Below, in pieces: positions 48,275 to 58,702 of a stretch of 64,000 nucleotides of DNA. The translations under genes were made by a program, and so were the position numbers. Within the stretch, counting starts at the first letter, position 1. Each line of letters starts with the position of its first letter. Under the pieces are notes generated by a model. It saw only the letters and a program-made list of their open reading frames with translations, was not told the origin of the DNA and made no database searches. The DNA is from Armigeres subalbatus (Eukaryota; Arthropoda; Insecta; Diptera; Culicidae). The stretch is from positions 29,127,806 through 29,191,805 of the forward strand of contig NC_085140.1 of NCBI RefSeq assembly GCF_024139115.2, written 5' to 3'.

Positions 48275-48530
48275 CACAGACAAACAGACATAACACTCGT
48301 CAAATTTCCATCGTTCACTGATTTACTGGTCAATTCAAATAATCATTAGTTGACCAATCGATCACTCGTGGCGCGTGTATGGGATTTGCTCTAGTTTGAC
48401 GTTAGCTCACTACCGCCATCTGGTTCGTGATTTGCCCAACTAACTGAAATCAACAGATGTCGTTAGTGTTTGAACGACGATGAGGAATTTGATGAGTAAA
48501 TGTTCAATGTGTTATGTCTGTTTGTCTGTG
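48275..48530. mobile_element. 256 bp internally deleted P element (MITE)
   Basis: Starts CACAGACAAACAGACATAAC and ends GTTATGTCTGTTTGTCTGTG, the same termini as the 28958-33464 element. Similarity continues inward on both sides (CATCGTTC, TTCAAAT, TAGTTG, GGCGCG on the left; TAGTGTTT, AACG, GACGATGA on the right). GTTCAAC flanks it on both sides (48268-48274 and 48531-48537); it becomes the 8 bp GTTCAACC expected of P elements if the terminal C is shared. No coding sequence, so it would need a transposase in trans. Confidence 0.85.
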
Positions 48531-48934
48531 GTTCAACCGTCTAAGACGAGTTTAGTACTTTCCATTTAATTCCACTAAGATTAGGCGATACAAATATTTA
48601 AAAACTATTTTGACTCCTCCCCCCTCGGATTTTTTAGTCCAAAAGTCATTTTTTGAGGGGGCAACAAAATTCGAATAATTTTGAGGATTTTCAAAACATT
48701 CTTTAACAAATCCGAGAAGTTTTTTTTTTTCATTTTAATATTTATTTTTTATTATCCCCCCCTTGACCTTTCGGAGTATAGGACAAAAAGCCAACTAAAT
48801 ATTTTTAACGGCCTTAGTTATCTTTGCAGATACGTATTTCGACCTTACAGTTGAGGTCGAAATGCGTATCTGCAAAGATAACAAATCTTAGTGGAATTAA
48901 ATGGAAAGTACTAAACTCGTCTTAGAAGGTTGAA
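48531..48934. mobile_element. Foldback element with nested palindrome
   Basis: Outer arms: GTTCAACCGTCTAAGACGAG through CCACTAAGATT on the left and AATCTTAGTGG through CTCGTCTTAGAAGGTTGAA on the right, about 55 bp. Nested inside at 48829-48888 is a second hairpin, TTATCTTTGCAGATACGTAT paired with ATGCGTATCTGCAAAGATAA. The deleted P element appears to have inserted at its left tip. Confidence 0.75.
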
Positions 48935-49166
48935 TACATTGCACTAAAAATAGCTTAAAATATTTTTTCTTGAAATAGTTCCCGTGCTCCAAAATTAATG
49001 AAATTTGGCTCAGTTTTCATAATAGATTCAAGATACGTAATAATCTCAATACTCCTAAAAAAGCCAAAACATGATCTACGTACGTGGCACAATGGACGTA
49101 ATAAGAAAAGGCTTACTTGGTCTTCCACCGTCATTAGTCGTTTGAGCACACGCGACCGCATGCGTA

Positions 49167-49334
49167 CACACCCGTTTCAAATCACGCAGAGACTGAGTGA
49201 AATTGTATTGCCGTCTCTTTTTTTCTCACGGAAATCTTACTCAATTTTCGTAAAAAGTGGTAAGATTTCAGTGAGAAAAAAAGAGACGGCAATACAATTT
49301 CACTCAGTCTCTGAGTGATTTGAAACGGGCGTGT
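49167..49334. repeat. 168 bp long-stem hairpin
   Basis: Arms of roughly 78 bp: ...CGTTTCAAATCACGCAGAGA, CTGAGTGAAATTGTATTGCC, GTCTCTTTTTTTCTCACGGA pairs with TCAGTGAGAAAAAAAGAGAC, GGCAATACAATTTCACTCAG, TCTCTGAGTGATTTGAAACG. Mismatches are few and the loop is only a few bases. Confidence 0.8.
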
Positions 49335-49494
49335 AGAACAATCACAATAATCAAATGCTTAAGCCAAGCATGCCTTTGGCATAGCAGAGTGTGATTGATT
49401 CGCACTCTATACAAATCCGCCCAGTCCGTTGTTGGGGGCATAGAGTGTAATGTTCTCGATAATAAACAAGGTGGGCTCGCTTGACACACATGAC

Positions 49495-49600
49495 GGTGTC
49501 GACTACCTGGAAAAACCTGGAAAGTCAGGGAATTTCAATTTGGACCTGGAATGTCAGGGAAAGTCAGGGAATTTTGATTGACGTCAGGGAAAAAATCACA
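49495..49600. repeat. GTCGACTACCTGGAAAAACC / GTCAGGGAATT repeat, copy 1
   Basis: GGTGTCGACTACCTGGAAAA is followed by several variants of CCTGGAAAGTCAGGGAATTT. The same opening and texture recur at 62490-62595 and, shorter, at 58099-58142. Non-coding. Confidence 0.65.
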
Positions 49601-49721
49601 AAACTGTAATAATAAAAATTCATAAATATTGATTTAAAAAAATCACTTGTCATGAGACGAGTTTTTACAATCCCATTGAATTCCACCATTTAATTGTATC
49701 TTGACAGATACGTATTTCGAC

Positions 49722-49820
49722 CTCAACAGTAAGGCCGTCTTCAGTGTCTCGTACTTGACTCGACTAAGAGTGTGTCAGTCGAGTCAAGTACGAGACACTG
49801 AAGACGGCTTTACTGTTGAG
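49722..49820. repeat. 99 bp palindromic hairpin
   Basis: CTCAACAGTAAGGCCGTCTT, CAGTGTCTCGTACTTGACTC pair with GAGTCAAGTACGAGACACTG, AAGACGGCTTTACTGTTGAG around an 11 bp loop (AAGAGTGTGTC). The sequence just before it, CAGATACGTATTTCGACCT (about 49705), is also found in the nested palindrome at 48.84 kb. Confidence 0.85.
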
Positions 49821-50563
49821 TATGAAAATTATCTAGTGGAAGCAATCGAAACTGAATCGAAAGTCCTAAATGGGCCATAGTTCAGAACCATTCAACAAAC
49901 AATCGTCAAAAAATTTCAACTTACAACCAAACACTTAATATTTTAAGGCTTATTTCAAGAAAACGTCGAATACTACGATTGAAAGTGCCACAAACAAGAT
50001 TCTGTATATAATGTTTAAAAATCATTTCATGAACTTCCTTTTGATGATGGGCTTATAAAGACATTGGCACTTAGGTGGTCAAATTATTGAGCATGTTGAG
50101 AGAATGATAGTGGATAAAAGCATAATATGGTCTACCGCATGTAAGTAGGTGGTAAAACGTTACTCCATACTCCATAATCTAGAAAATTTAAAGTAATTTG
50201 ATTCAAATTGACAGAATCAAGAAGATCACATCAATCAGACGGTTCAAAATAATTCTTCAAAACTTTTCAACAATGTTTGTATTATCTACAGAAGACAAAG
50301 ACAATGCTACGTTCAATTATATTTGCAACCGAGAGATATTTGTTGTGAACTTTTCTGCGACTATTTGCATATTTACTCTACAAGCGAAATTGTTGTCATG
50401 TTAACAGATGGCTATGTTTATCTCTAGACATTGCCTACTTATATTTTTTTTAAACCAAAAACATTATTAAAAACCGGCAATGTTTCAGTATTACATTCGC
50501 TGCTTTTATTTTTTGTAGATTTATTAGAGTGATTTTGTATGTATAAAATAAGTTCATCACTAA

Positions 50564-50863
50564 GGCTGTGAACCATTCCACCGATTCGTTTAACTTTTAG
50601 TTAAAATTTGACAGTTAGATGGTTATTTCGCCGTGGTTAAAAAGCCCTGCTCCGGAGCATGGTTAGATTTGACAGTTTGATAGTTAAACTTTGTTCGCGA
50701 GAAAATTGGCGCCAAATCCATTTCGTTCCGAATAACACTATCAATCTGTCACAACTCAAATGGGTCGGCTTCGGAGTAAAATTTTAACCACGATGGGGAA
50801 ATAATCATCGAAGTGTCAAATTTTAACTAAAAGTTAAACGAATCGGTGGAATGGTTCACAGCC
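50564..50863. mobile_element. 300 bp PIF/Harbinger-like MITE
   Basis: GGCTGTGAACCATTCCACCG through AGTTAAAATTTGACA on the left is an essentially perfect inverted copy of TGTCAAATTTTAACT through CGGTGGAATGGTTCACAGCC on the right, about 49 bp. TAA flanks both sides (50561-50563 and 50864-50866). A 3 bp TAA duplication and GG start suggest PIF/Harbinger. Non-coding. Confidence 0.8.
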
Positions 50864-51167
50864 TAAACGTTACTTTTGATGTTTACAAAACAATTTTATC
50901 AGGAAATATTCTGGTTGATGTTTGAGAATTTTGTCCAAAAATTATTTCAGTGAGATACACTGGATTCTGTTTTTACACGATTTACATTTTCTCAATTTTT
51001 AATTCATCCTAAATGTTTAATGCATAATAATAACCATGTGATTTTTCTTTGAATTATAGGTATTTAGAATTTTTTGAACATGTTGCAAATTGAAGTCGCA
51101 CGATCAGAATTACCAGCGAAAAAAATCGTTGAAAAACAGAATCCTGTGTGTTGTGACCGGATATTTA

Positions 51168-51297
51168 ACCCTTAAATGCGCAATGTTGTTTTAAAACAAC
51201 AAACCGAAAATACGTTTATTGTTCATGATTTCCATGGTTATTTACGGTAAAAATATTTCCGACGATTTCTAAAAAAATCGCCTTGCGCCTTTAAGGG
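51168..51297. mobile_element. piggyBac-like MITE, copy 1
   Basis: CCCTTAAATGCGCAATGTTG ... AATCGCCTTGCGCCTTTAAGGG with TTAA on each side (51164-51167 and 51298-51301). Inside is TTGTTTTAAAACAACAAACC. The copy at 62375-62479 carries the same words in the opposite orientation. Confidence 0.75.
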
Positions 51298-51349
51298 TTA
51301 ATAGACCTCCATTTTAGCTTCCGTCTTCCTCAATATTAGTTGGATGACT

Positions 51350-51493
51350 GCAGGACCGGATTTAGCCGGAAGGGGCCCTGGGGCCGACGGTATGTGGGGG
51401 CCCCAAAATGTACAAAAAAGGTTGGTTTTGGTACATAAGATTTGTGGGGGCCCGGGGCCACGCCCCCCCGCCCCCCCCCATAAATCCGGCCCT
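51350..51493. mobile_element. 144 bp hAT-type MITE with exact 8 bp target duplication
   Basis: GCAGGACCGGATTTAGCC on the left is mirrored by TAAATCCGGCCCT on the right. GGATGACT is repeated exactly on both sides (51342-51349 and 51494-51501). The inside is GC-rich (GGGGCCC and CCCCCCCGCCCC runs). Non-coding. Confidence 0.85.
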
Positions 51494-51509
51494 GGATGAC
51501 TCATTTGTA

Positions 51510-53080
51510 ATAATCATTTTTCTGACTTTCATCATAAACCAGTGGCTGCTATGTTTAATACTTTCACTGCTCTATACATCACTACACTGTGTACTTTGGA
51601 ATGTCTTCTGAAGATAATTATAATTATTTATTTCTCAAAATTTTCCAAATTTCTTCAAAGTTCTCCCTGAAAAATAAAAAAAAGTTCAGTAGTTTTTTTT
51701 TTAAACTTAATTATAGATTGTATATGGTATTTACTCAAATTAGAATGTATTTGTGGAGGGATTCATACAAAAAATATGCCAAAGAATCTTCAAACATTTT
51801 TCCACGAGTTCGCTTGTTGTAGTAGTTGAAAAAGTCTAACATCGAGCTGATAGTAACTGAACTTTCTGTAAAAAAAACAGTGCTGTAATTCCGAAACGAT
51901 TGATCCACTTTGGAAGTTTTGGTAAATAACAAAAACTCGATAAAATGAATGGAACAGATGTAGCTCTCCCTAGCATTTGAGGCTAGTTATGCCACTTCTT
52001 CTCCGAAGGACCTGAGCATATTCAAACCAAAATATTTAAAGTATCGCAGTGGTTATAATGTTTTCCTGGACTTATTGTAAGTGCTGAATGGATTTGTGTG
52101 AGATTGTAGGAATTGAATTCTTGAATATCTGTAAGATTGCAAGCAGTAAATGATGATTATCAGAAATCCATACACTCCACAGAAAGTGAATTAGTATTCT
52201 TATTCCGTAAGTCTACTTCAGAGAAGGTTGTTTGGCGTTCCCGATAATACCCGCAAATCCGTAAGCATTTTTTAACGGAATTCAAAGGATTTCTAGAAGC
52301 TCCCACGATTGTTAGGAAAGAGTTCCAAAGTCTTGTCAAAAGATAAGATAGGTACAAGATTTCACATAAATTTCCAGAGAAAATATGAAAACTTCAACGA
52401 TTTGAAAAAGTAGCCGTAGAGGTCTATTGTCTAAAGAAACCGTGAGAATTCCCGAAGGTTGATGAGGGCACCAGAAAGTTTATAATATTATTCGAAGCCA
52501 ATTTTGGAGAGATGTGTGTAATGCTGAATTATAATAACCTTTCGGGAGCTCTGCGCATTTACTCGAATCTTTCTGAACGACCAGAATTACCTACCATTTA
52601 TTACAAAACTTTAATGTTCTGCTTCTACAAGTGAATAGGCTTCTAATCTAGGACGGGACTTGCAAAGAGGAAAAAATGTAACTTCATCTGCAACCAGCAA
52701 GCGCTGTCACGAATTGTCAGATGCAACCAGCACCTTTTTGTGTGAAAGTATTGGTATCCCTCAAAAAGTATTCCGAATGATTTTGTTTTACGAGTACTTT
52801 TTCACTTTGAAAAGTATTCTAGAATAGCGCGGACAGATTATTATTGAACAATTAATATATACAGGTTTTATTTCCGATAGGAAAATCCTTATAAAAATAA
52901 GTTTACAAATTCGTAAATTGCAAACACTTTTATTGTGCTCAGAAGATTCTACCCAGGATTTAGGTGAAACACTCAAGGAAACAGTTGAGAATCGATGATC
53001 AACTGTGATGAAAAGAAGAACAAGTGTCAAAAAGAAAAAGAAAGCCGTCTTTGCAGGTCTCGTCTCAGCTTCTAATAACT
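51510..53080. other. No gene or recognised repeat seen
   Basis: About 1.6 kb of AT-rich sequence. Short open frames (for example 51589-51822, 52160-52357 and 52788-53096) show no domain, no splice support and no sibling copy in the window. Confidence 0.4.
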
Positions 53081-53082
53081 CA

Positions 53083-54000
53083 CACTGTGCCACCAAAGTA
53101 CTCTTTAATGGGTAAAAAAGTACCCATTATGAAGTTAAATAGTTCAACTCATTAAAAGAGTAAAGAGCGTTTACTCATTAATGAGTAAACCGCTTATACG
53201 TCAAATTAGCGAGTGATTTTTACCCACTATCACCGAAAAGTTTGGCCAGAAAATGTGTGAAATTCACCCTTTATTATTTTCAAAAAGCATCTACTATGGT
53301 GGGAGCTGGGATGTAAATAAATTTTCATTTCATTAAATAAACACTGGAATTATTCGCAACTATTTTATTTACTGCATAATAAACGTTATGATACATAAAC
53401 AATTATACCTTTTTTGGTAGCATAGGTAGCGCTTTTTCACTAACTTACTAACTAAGTTAACTTAGCCATTCCGTTCCCGGCGTTAAATCTGGCCAAATCG
53501 ATGCGCTTTCCGTCAGCGGATCCAAGGATTCGCGGGTATTTAGATTCCTCCTGTTTTCCTCCGTGATTTTCAGCAAACATTGGATAGCGTTGCAGTGGTT
53601 GCACCCTCGGTAGCACCAACAGTTCCAGACGCGGTGTATCGCCTCAAAACGGCAAGGGGTGTTCTCCGGCTTGCGCATTTTGACAAATGCATAGAGAGGA
53701 ATAGTTAGCTGAAATAATCAAAAATTAATCTTTAATTTCATCTTGCAAATCTAAATAAAACGAAAATAGTACTCACGGTCATTCCGTTCGCTCGAGATTG
53801 CTTCAGCCTTCCGCGTTTATTCACCATCAAGATTTTCAAGTCGATTTTCACCCATTAATGGGTATAATCATTCTCCTAAGAAATGGGGTAAAAATACGCA
53901 TTATACAAAATTTTTAAGTACCCATTATTTTGACAGCTTCATATATCATCAAAAAATGTGTCTTTTTAACTCTTTAATGTGTATTGCTGGGTTTACAGTG
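53083..54000. mobile_element. MITE-like element, ACTCTTTAATGGGTA family, copy 2
   Basis: Its left end is nearly identical over 100 bp to copy 1 at 12068 (CACTGTGCCACCAAAGTACT ...). The right end has the same inverted TACCCATTATTTTGACAGCT and GGGTTTACAGTG. CA flanks both sides. The middle differs from copy 1. Directly adjoining on the right is another element. Confidence 0.7.
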
Positions 54001-54003
54001 CAC

Positions 54004-55142
54004 ACACTCTGAAATAAATCTATACTAAATAGATTAAAACTCATACTAAATGACTATTCGCCTGGTTGACCCCATGCTTGTTTAGCTCGCAACAATACGG
54101 CCAATGTATAACTTTGGTTTATACTGTATTTAGTATAACTTTGAAATATATGCAAATAGAATACTTTGCAAGAAATGATTCATTGCTTTGTTTATATTCT
54201 ATTCAGCCTGTCAAAAAATATAAATAAACAAACCTGATTCTTTTTAAACTACATAAAGATAATTTATTCCAAATCATATTTAACAATAATAAAATTAAAA
54301 TGGTAGCTTCCAAACTTTCCGCCGAGAGCGTTGCCAAAGATGTGCTTTTCGGTGGCAGCGATGAACAGTCAGAAGAATCGTTGAATATCGAACATTTTGA
54401 GGATACTTTTGCCAGTTCATCTGAAAGAAAAAATGAAATAAATTGATTATAGTTTCATCTAAAAAAAGCGATAGAATTATCGTACCGTATATAAACTGAC
54501 TGCCTCGGGACTGCCCCCAGACATTTTCTCTGGTTATGGAACACTGCCCAGGATGATGACACAGAGTATAGCTTAAGTCATACGATTGGAGTCGACGGGG
54601 CGGTTAACTGACGAACGTCCCTAATTCCCTTCCGTGGTTTGAACGCAAACGTGGAATCACCTCCGATAAGGTGTGCCATCCTTTTTTCTTGCGGTAAATA
54701 TCTGAATGTACACTTGATTGTGTCTCTCAGATTGTGTCCAGGCGTGCATGTTATGGGATATCAGCGTCAGGTCTACATAAAAAAAAAACAATCGAAATTA
54801 AATACCCTCATATTTTACATTAGGCTTCCCAGGTCCTTACCTTTGTTGGAATAAATATATTATGTTAGTTATGTTTGCGATGGGTTCTAGACTTTATTTT
54901 AATAATAAAACTATTGAAAATCGCGGCACGTCACATAGATTACAAGAACCCCACGTGGTGAAGCAAAAATCAACTTTTTCTCAAGACAGAATGCTAATGA
55001 AAAATATGTTTGAGTTATTCTGACTTAGGTTAAATTATAATCCTATAGATAGTATAAATTTCAAACTGAAGCAGTATAACATTAAAAAATGATTCAAAAG
55101 CTTAATTTGAAATCTTTCTTGGGTTTATTCTATTTCTGAGTG
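54004..55142. mobile_element. TIR element, ACACTCTGAAATAAA family, copy 2
   Basis: The left end ACACTCTGAAATAAATCTAT through GGTTGACCCC is the inverted counterpart of the right end of copy 1 (16124-16193). The right end is TTTATTCTATTTCTGAGTG. A short frame at 54301 (MVASKLSAESVAKDVLFGGS...) ends after about 48 codons; it could be a relic of the autonomous element's protein, but nothing confirms that. Confidence 0.6.
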
Positions 55143-55178
55143 CAGGAAATCGTTTGGTCTACAGTGACTATAATTGTA

Positions 55179-56937
55179 CACTCTGAAAAATCTTCACGTC
55201 ATATTTACCTGAAAACAAATGTGGTTCTCATCCACCATACTTTTCACGTAAGAGTGACCTGAATGACATGTAACCTGAACAAAGTTTAGCTTCGTTGAGT
55301 TACGTGATTTATCCGGTGAATCTGACTGGATTTTCCAGTACTAATGACGTGAAGTTTGAAAGTAGTTACGTGTTTGATCAGGTGAACCTTACGTGAATTT
55401 TACGTACCGGTTACGTGAACTTTTAGTGAAAGCTACATGAAATCAGGCAACCACTACATGGTTTGAAATATATTGCAAAAATGTTTTTTTTAATGAATAC
55501 AAAATAAGTTAGTGACGCCCGCAGCCGTAAAACGGAGACCTCTTCGCATGTGGATGTGTTGAAAATCATTTGATGCAGAACGATGTTTTTATCATTAGAC
55601 AGAGAATGCTGTCATTCGGCCATTGCACTTCGAAGTTATCGCAAAAACACTGTTGGAGAACAAATCAAAGTTACTGACGAATATCGAATAAAATTTATCA
55701 GATTTGTTGAGAAATGATGAAACTAGTTTCTTTCTCGGAAATTGTTGCTATTTCCGCTGTAAAATAATTCAAAAAGTAGTCCACCCTTGGAAGCTGAAAT
55801 CTGGAATAACATTTCAAATTAACGCTATCGAAAAACTGTAATTTCTATCTTCATGTAGCTTCGTCTTCTTCCATATCACTACGAATCTTATAAATTTCAT
55901 CCGACTTCCGTTGTTCCGTTTTTTTTTTCAAAATCCCCGCCTACACGCAGAAGAATCTTGCAAGATTGAAACAACTATTTCGATTGTTGCACCAAACTAC
56001 GTGCATATTGTTGATTCAATCTTCAGCATTGTTGTTTCAACGATGATTCATTTGTTCCTTCAATTGAACATTATTGTTGTTTCAATCCTGCATCGCATGA
56101 TTGAAACAATAATAATATCGTTGTTCTGGCAACTATTTCGTAATATGAAAACCTGTAGAAACTGATCAACATAAATCATTCTGTCTACAAGAAGTAAGTA
56201 TGGAGCAGAGGTAAGGTGGATGACTCTTACTCCCCTTGTAACTAGTTCGATTCTGCTTCTGTCACATTTTCCTATTTTGTTGATGTCATCGTAGTGTCGA
56301 TAAAGTAGTTTCGTAGCATTTTCGAAAGTGAAAACAACCATAAACATAGTTGTTTTCTGATGTAACATTTGACAGTGACAGCTGAAAAGCATGGTTGAAA
56401 CAAATATATCCGATAGTTGAATCAACTATCGCGTATGGTTGATTCAACCCTATTTGTGGTTGTATCAACCAAAAATATTGTTATTCATAAATCAATGCAA
56501 AAATATTGTTGATTTGAAGCAGAATCAGGTTGATTCTACCACATATTTTTCTCCGTGTAGTTGCAATTGAAATATCGCTTACTTCTGCGAAGCCTAAATA
56601 TGTTTAGGTTATGTGTCATTCATTCGTACGTGAGTGTCAAGTCAATCTCACGTGAAAAGTATGGTGGATGAGCACCATATTTGTTTTCAGGTAAATCTGA
56701 CGTGAAGATTGTTTACAATGCTGTTTTTCCGCAAATACCGGAGCTGCAATCACACGAACACAATCTCACTTAAATTGTTTACGAGTACATACAAACATAT
56801 TCACCATGATTTTTAGTACAAGTTACGTGAATTGCAGGTGAACATTACTAACGTCACGTAACAATCGTCGTTTGTTCAAGACAGATCAGTTACGTGATTT
56901 TTCACGTGAATATGACGTGATGATTTTTTAGAGTGTA
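55179..56937. mobile_element. Large TIR element with ACACTCT..CTTCACGTCA ends
   Basis: Left ACACTCTGAAAAATCTTCACGT with ATTTACCTGAAAACAAATGTGG and TCATCCACCATACTTTTCACG recurs inverted on the right as CGTGAAAAGTATGGTGGATGA, CCATATTTGTTTTCAGGTAAA, GACGTGAAGATT (56651-56713). The outer end is TGACGTGATGATTTTTTAGAGTGT. It is rich in TTACGTGA words. A second element is nested inside at 55934-56562. No coding region. Confidence 0.6.
55934..56562. mobile_element. Nested MITE, ACACGCAGAAGAA termini
   Basis: The left end CTACACGCAGAAGAATCTTG and right end TTTTTCTCCGTGTAG are inverted. The interior has many TTGATTCAACC / GATTGAAACAA words in both orientations. It lies wholly within the 55179-56937 element. 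Confidence 0.55.
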
Positions 56938-56956
56938 GGACTCTAGTTTGGTCTTC

Positions 56957-57127
56957 AAGGATTTAATAAGGCTATCTGACGTTTATCATCTTTCTCTTGC
57001 ACGCGCACAGGTGGGATAGAATTTGTTTTCATACGGAAACGCTTCGGAAGCGTTTCCGTATGAAAACAAACCCTATCCCGCCTGTGCGCGTGCAAGAGAA
57101 AGATGATAAACGTCAGATTGCCTTATA
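56957..57127. repeat. Near-perfect 170 bp palindrome
   Basis: ATAAGGC, TCTGACGTTTATCATCTTTC, TCTTGCACGCGCACAGG, TTTCATACGGAAACGCTTC pairs with GAAGCGTTTCCGTATGAAA, CCTGTGCGCGTGCAAGA, GAAAGATGATAAACGTCAGA, GCCTTAT. Arms are about 80 bp with a handful of mismatches and practically no loop (GCTTCGGAAGC centre). Confidence 0.88.
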
Positions 57128-57153
57128 TGCTTACGAATTTGAAAAAAAACATA

Positions 57154-58097
57154 GGGGTGATCGGGGCAATATGGGCCACCTAAGGTAATCGTTCCGAAAA
57201 GCGCAGAAAAGCTCAAAAAACATCGTTCAAATGTAGTTGACTTATACTAGAGAATGTTACCTTTCATATAACGTCGATGAATGGTGAAAAATGCGTTTGG
57301 AAATTGTTGGAATGCAGTTTAGAAAATGTATTGATTTCAACTGACTATACGGGGCAATATGAGCCACCATTTGGGGCAGTATGGGCCACCCATCCAAAAC
57401 GTTAATTTAGGCGAAAAAAGTATCGTAATATAGAAGAATATGATATTCCTACAATAGTTGTGAGTATTCCATACCAAATAAAATTAAAAAACCGCACAAC
57501 AGCGGACTGAACCGATTTGCCACTCTTCACCGTTTGAACAGCCACATTTCAATTGGCCAATGGTCATTTTTTCTGTTTCAATCGCAGTAATGCGCTGTTG
57601 TAATTTTTCCGTAATGAATCTTACATATATGATAATCTTCTTGTATTTGACTACTGAAATTTGAACTTGTTCGTATTTTAAGGCCTGATATCTTGCTCTG
57701 GGCAGGTATGCCCATATTGCCCCATAGAGACTGGTTTTGGGGAAAAAAAAGTTTTATGATAAATTCAGATTTGTATCAATACAAACATGTGTACAATATT
57801 CAATTTTTATATATCTTTTGATTGTGGTGTATTTTTGACCTGTATTTTAATCAGTTTTGTGTCAAAACCTTATTTATAAACTTCAAATCTTATAATAATT
57901 TTGCCTATGCAGCAAAAATTTACATTTTCAAGTGTATTTTTATGTTTGAATTGAATTTTAATGCGGTTTTCACGTTGATGCATATGTGTAGCATCCTCTT
58001 AAAGATCATATAACTTTTACATGCTAAAACTTGTCAATAAGCTCCAAATGAGGATGGCTCATATTGCCCCGTATGTTCATATTGCCCCTACTACCCC
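57154..58097. mobile_element. 944 bp TIR element, GGGGCAATATGGGCC family
   Basis: The left end GGGGTGATCGGGGCAATATG is followed by GGCCACCT; the right end holds GGCTCATATTGCCCCGTATG and CATATTGCCCCTACTACCCC. TA flanks both sides (57152-57153 and 58098-58099). More GGGGCA(A/G)TATG words lie inside near 57350-57390 and 57705-57725. Non-coding. Confidence 0.7.
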
Positions 58098-58098
58098 T

Positions 58099-58142
58099 AC
58101 CTGGAATTTTTCGAGAAATTACTGGAAAGTCAGGGAATTTTA
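58099..58142. repeat. TACCTGGAA / GTCAGGGAATT repeat, short copy
   Basis: TACCTGGAATTTTTCG and CTGGAAAGTCAGGGAATTTT share the vocabulary of the copies at 49495 and 62490. It directly follows the right end of the GGGGCAATATG element. Confidence 0.5.
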
Positions 58143-58278
58143 TTTTTAAAATTTGAGTTACACAGCGAAGATTGGACAAATCAAGCATCCAAAAGATATT
58201 CAATTTGCAAAAAGAGCGCGGTGGAGTTCGGTATGTACGTGGATTCTGGTAGCTTTTCCGCAAACGTGACCTTTGAGT

Positions 58279-58351
58279 GGTCTTGTCGTGTAGGGGTTAT
58301 CACGCCTATCTAGAGAGTAGGAGGTTGAGGGTTCGAGTCCCTCCAAGACAC
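58279..58351 (+). tRNA. tRNA-like sequence, anticodon loop reads AGA, possibly a pseudogene
   Basis: It folds as a 73 nt cloverleaf. The acceptor GGTCTTG/CAAGACA pairs at 6 of 7. The D arm is GTG-TAGGGGTTAT-CAC (A-box-like TGTAGGGGTTATCACG). The anticodon arm is CCTAT-CTAGAGA-GTAGG, followed by a 5 nt variable loop. The T arm is GAGGG-TTCGAGT-CCCTC, with a perfect B-box GGTTCGAGTCC. The loop gives anticodon AGA (Ser), but a real tRNA-Ser has a long variable arm, which is missing. ACGTGGATTCT occurs on both sides (58229 and 58350). It could be a tRNA pseudogene or the head of a small SINE. Low confidence that it is a functional tRNA. Confidence 0.45.
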
Positions 58352-58702
58352 GTGGATTCTTTTTCGCAAATTTCATATCAATTTGTCCATTTCGAAACAT
58401 GTGCTTATGCACTGCCAAAGATATTTAACAAAAAAATGATTTTCGTACGGCCGAGTTGCCGAATAATATGCAATGTTTTATTGTGTTTTAAATGTGCAAA
58501 TGCTCTATCGCGGAAGCAGTCGCTGACAAGGAATAAATTTTGGCTTTTACGCCCTTTTCAAATGTTGGTCTAGAAGAGACGAAAAAAGACAAACATAAAC
58601 ATTGTAAACATTCAATACTTTCGATAAGTTTTGAAGGTTTTGAGTTCAGTGCGAAAGGCACATAAAATTATCATTACATATTTATTTTATTAGTATTTTG
58701 GA

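Noticed and set aside
58200..58573. Frames overlapping the tRNA-like sequence on both strands
   Set aside because: They depend on the tRNA-like and flanking repeat sequence; no domain and no splice context.
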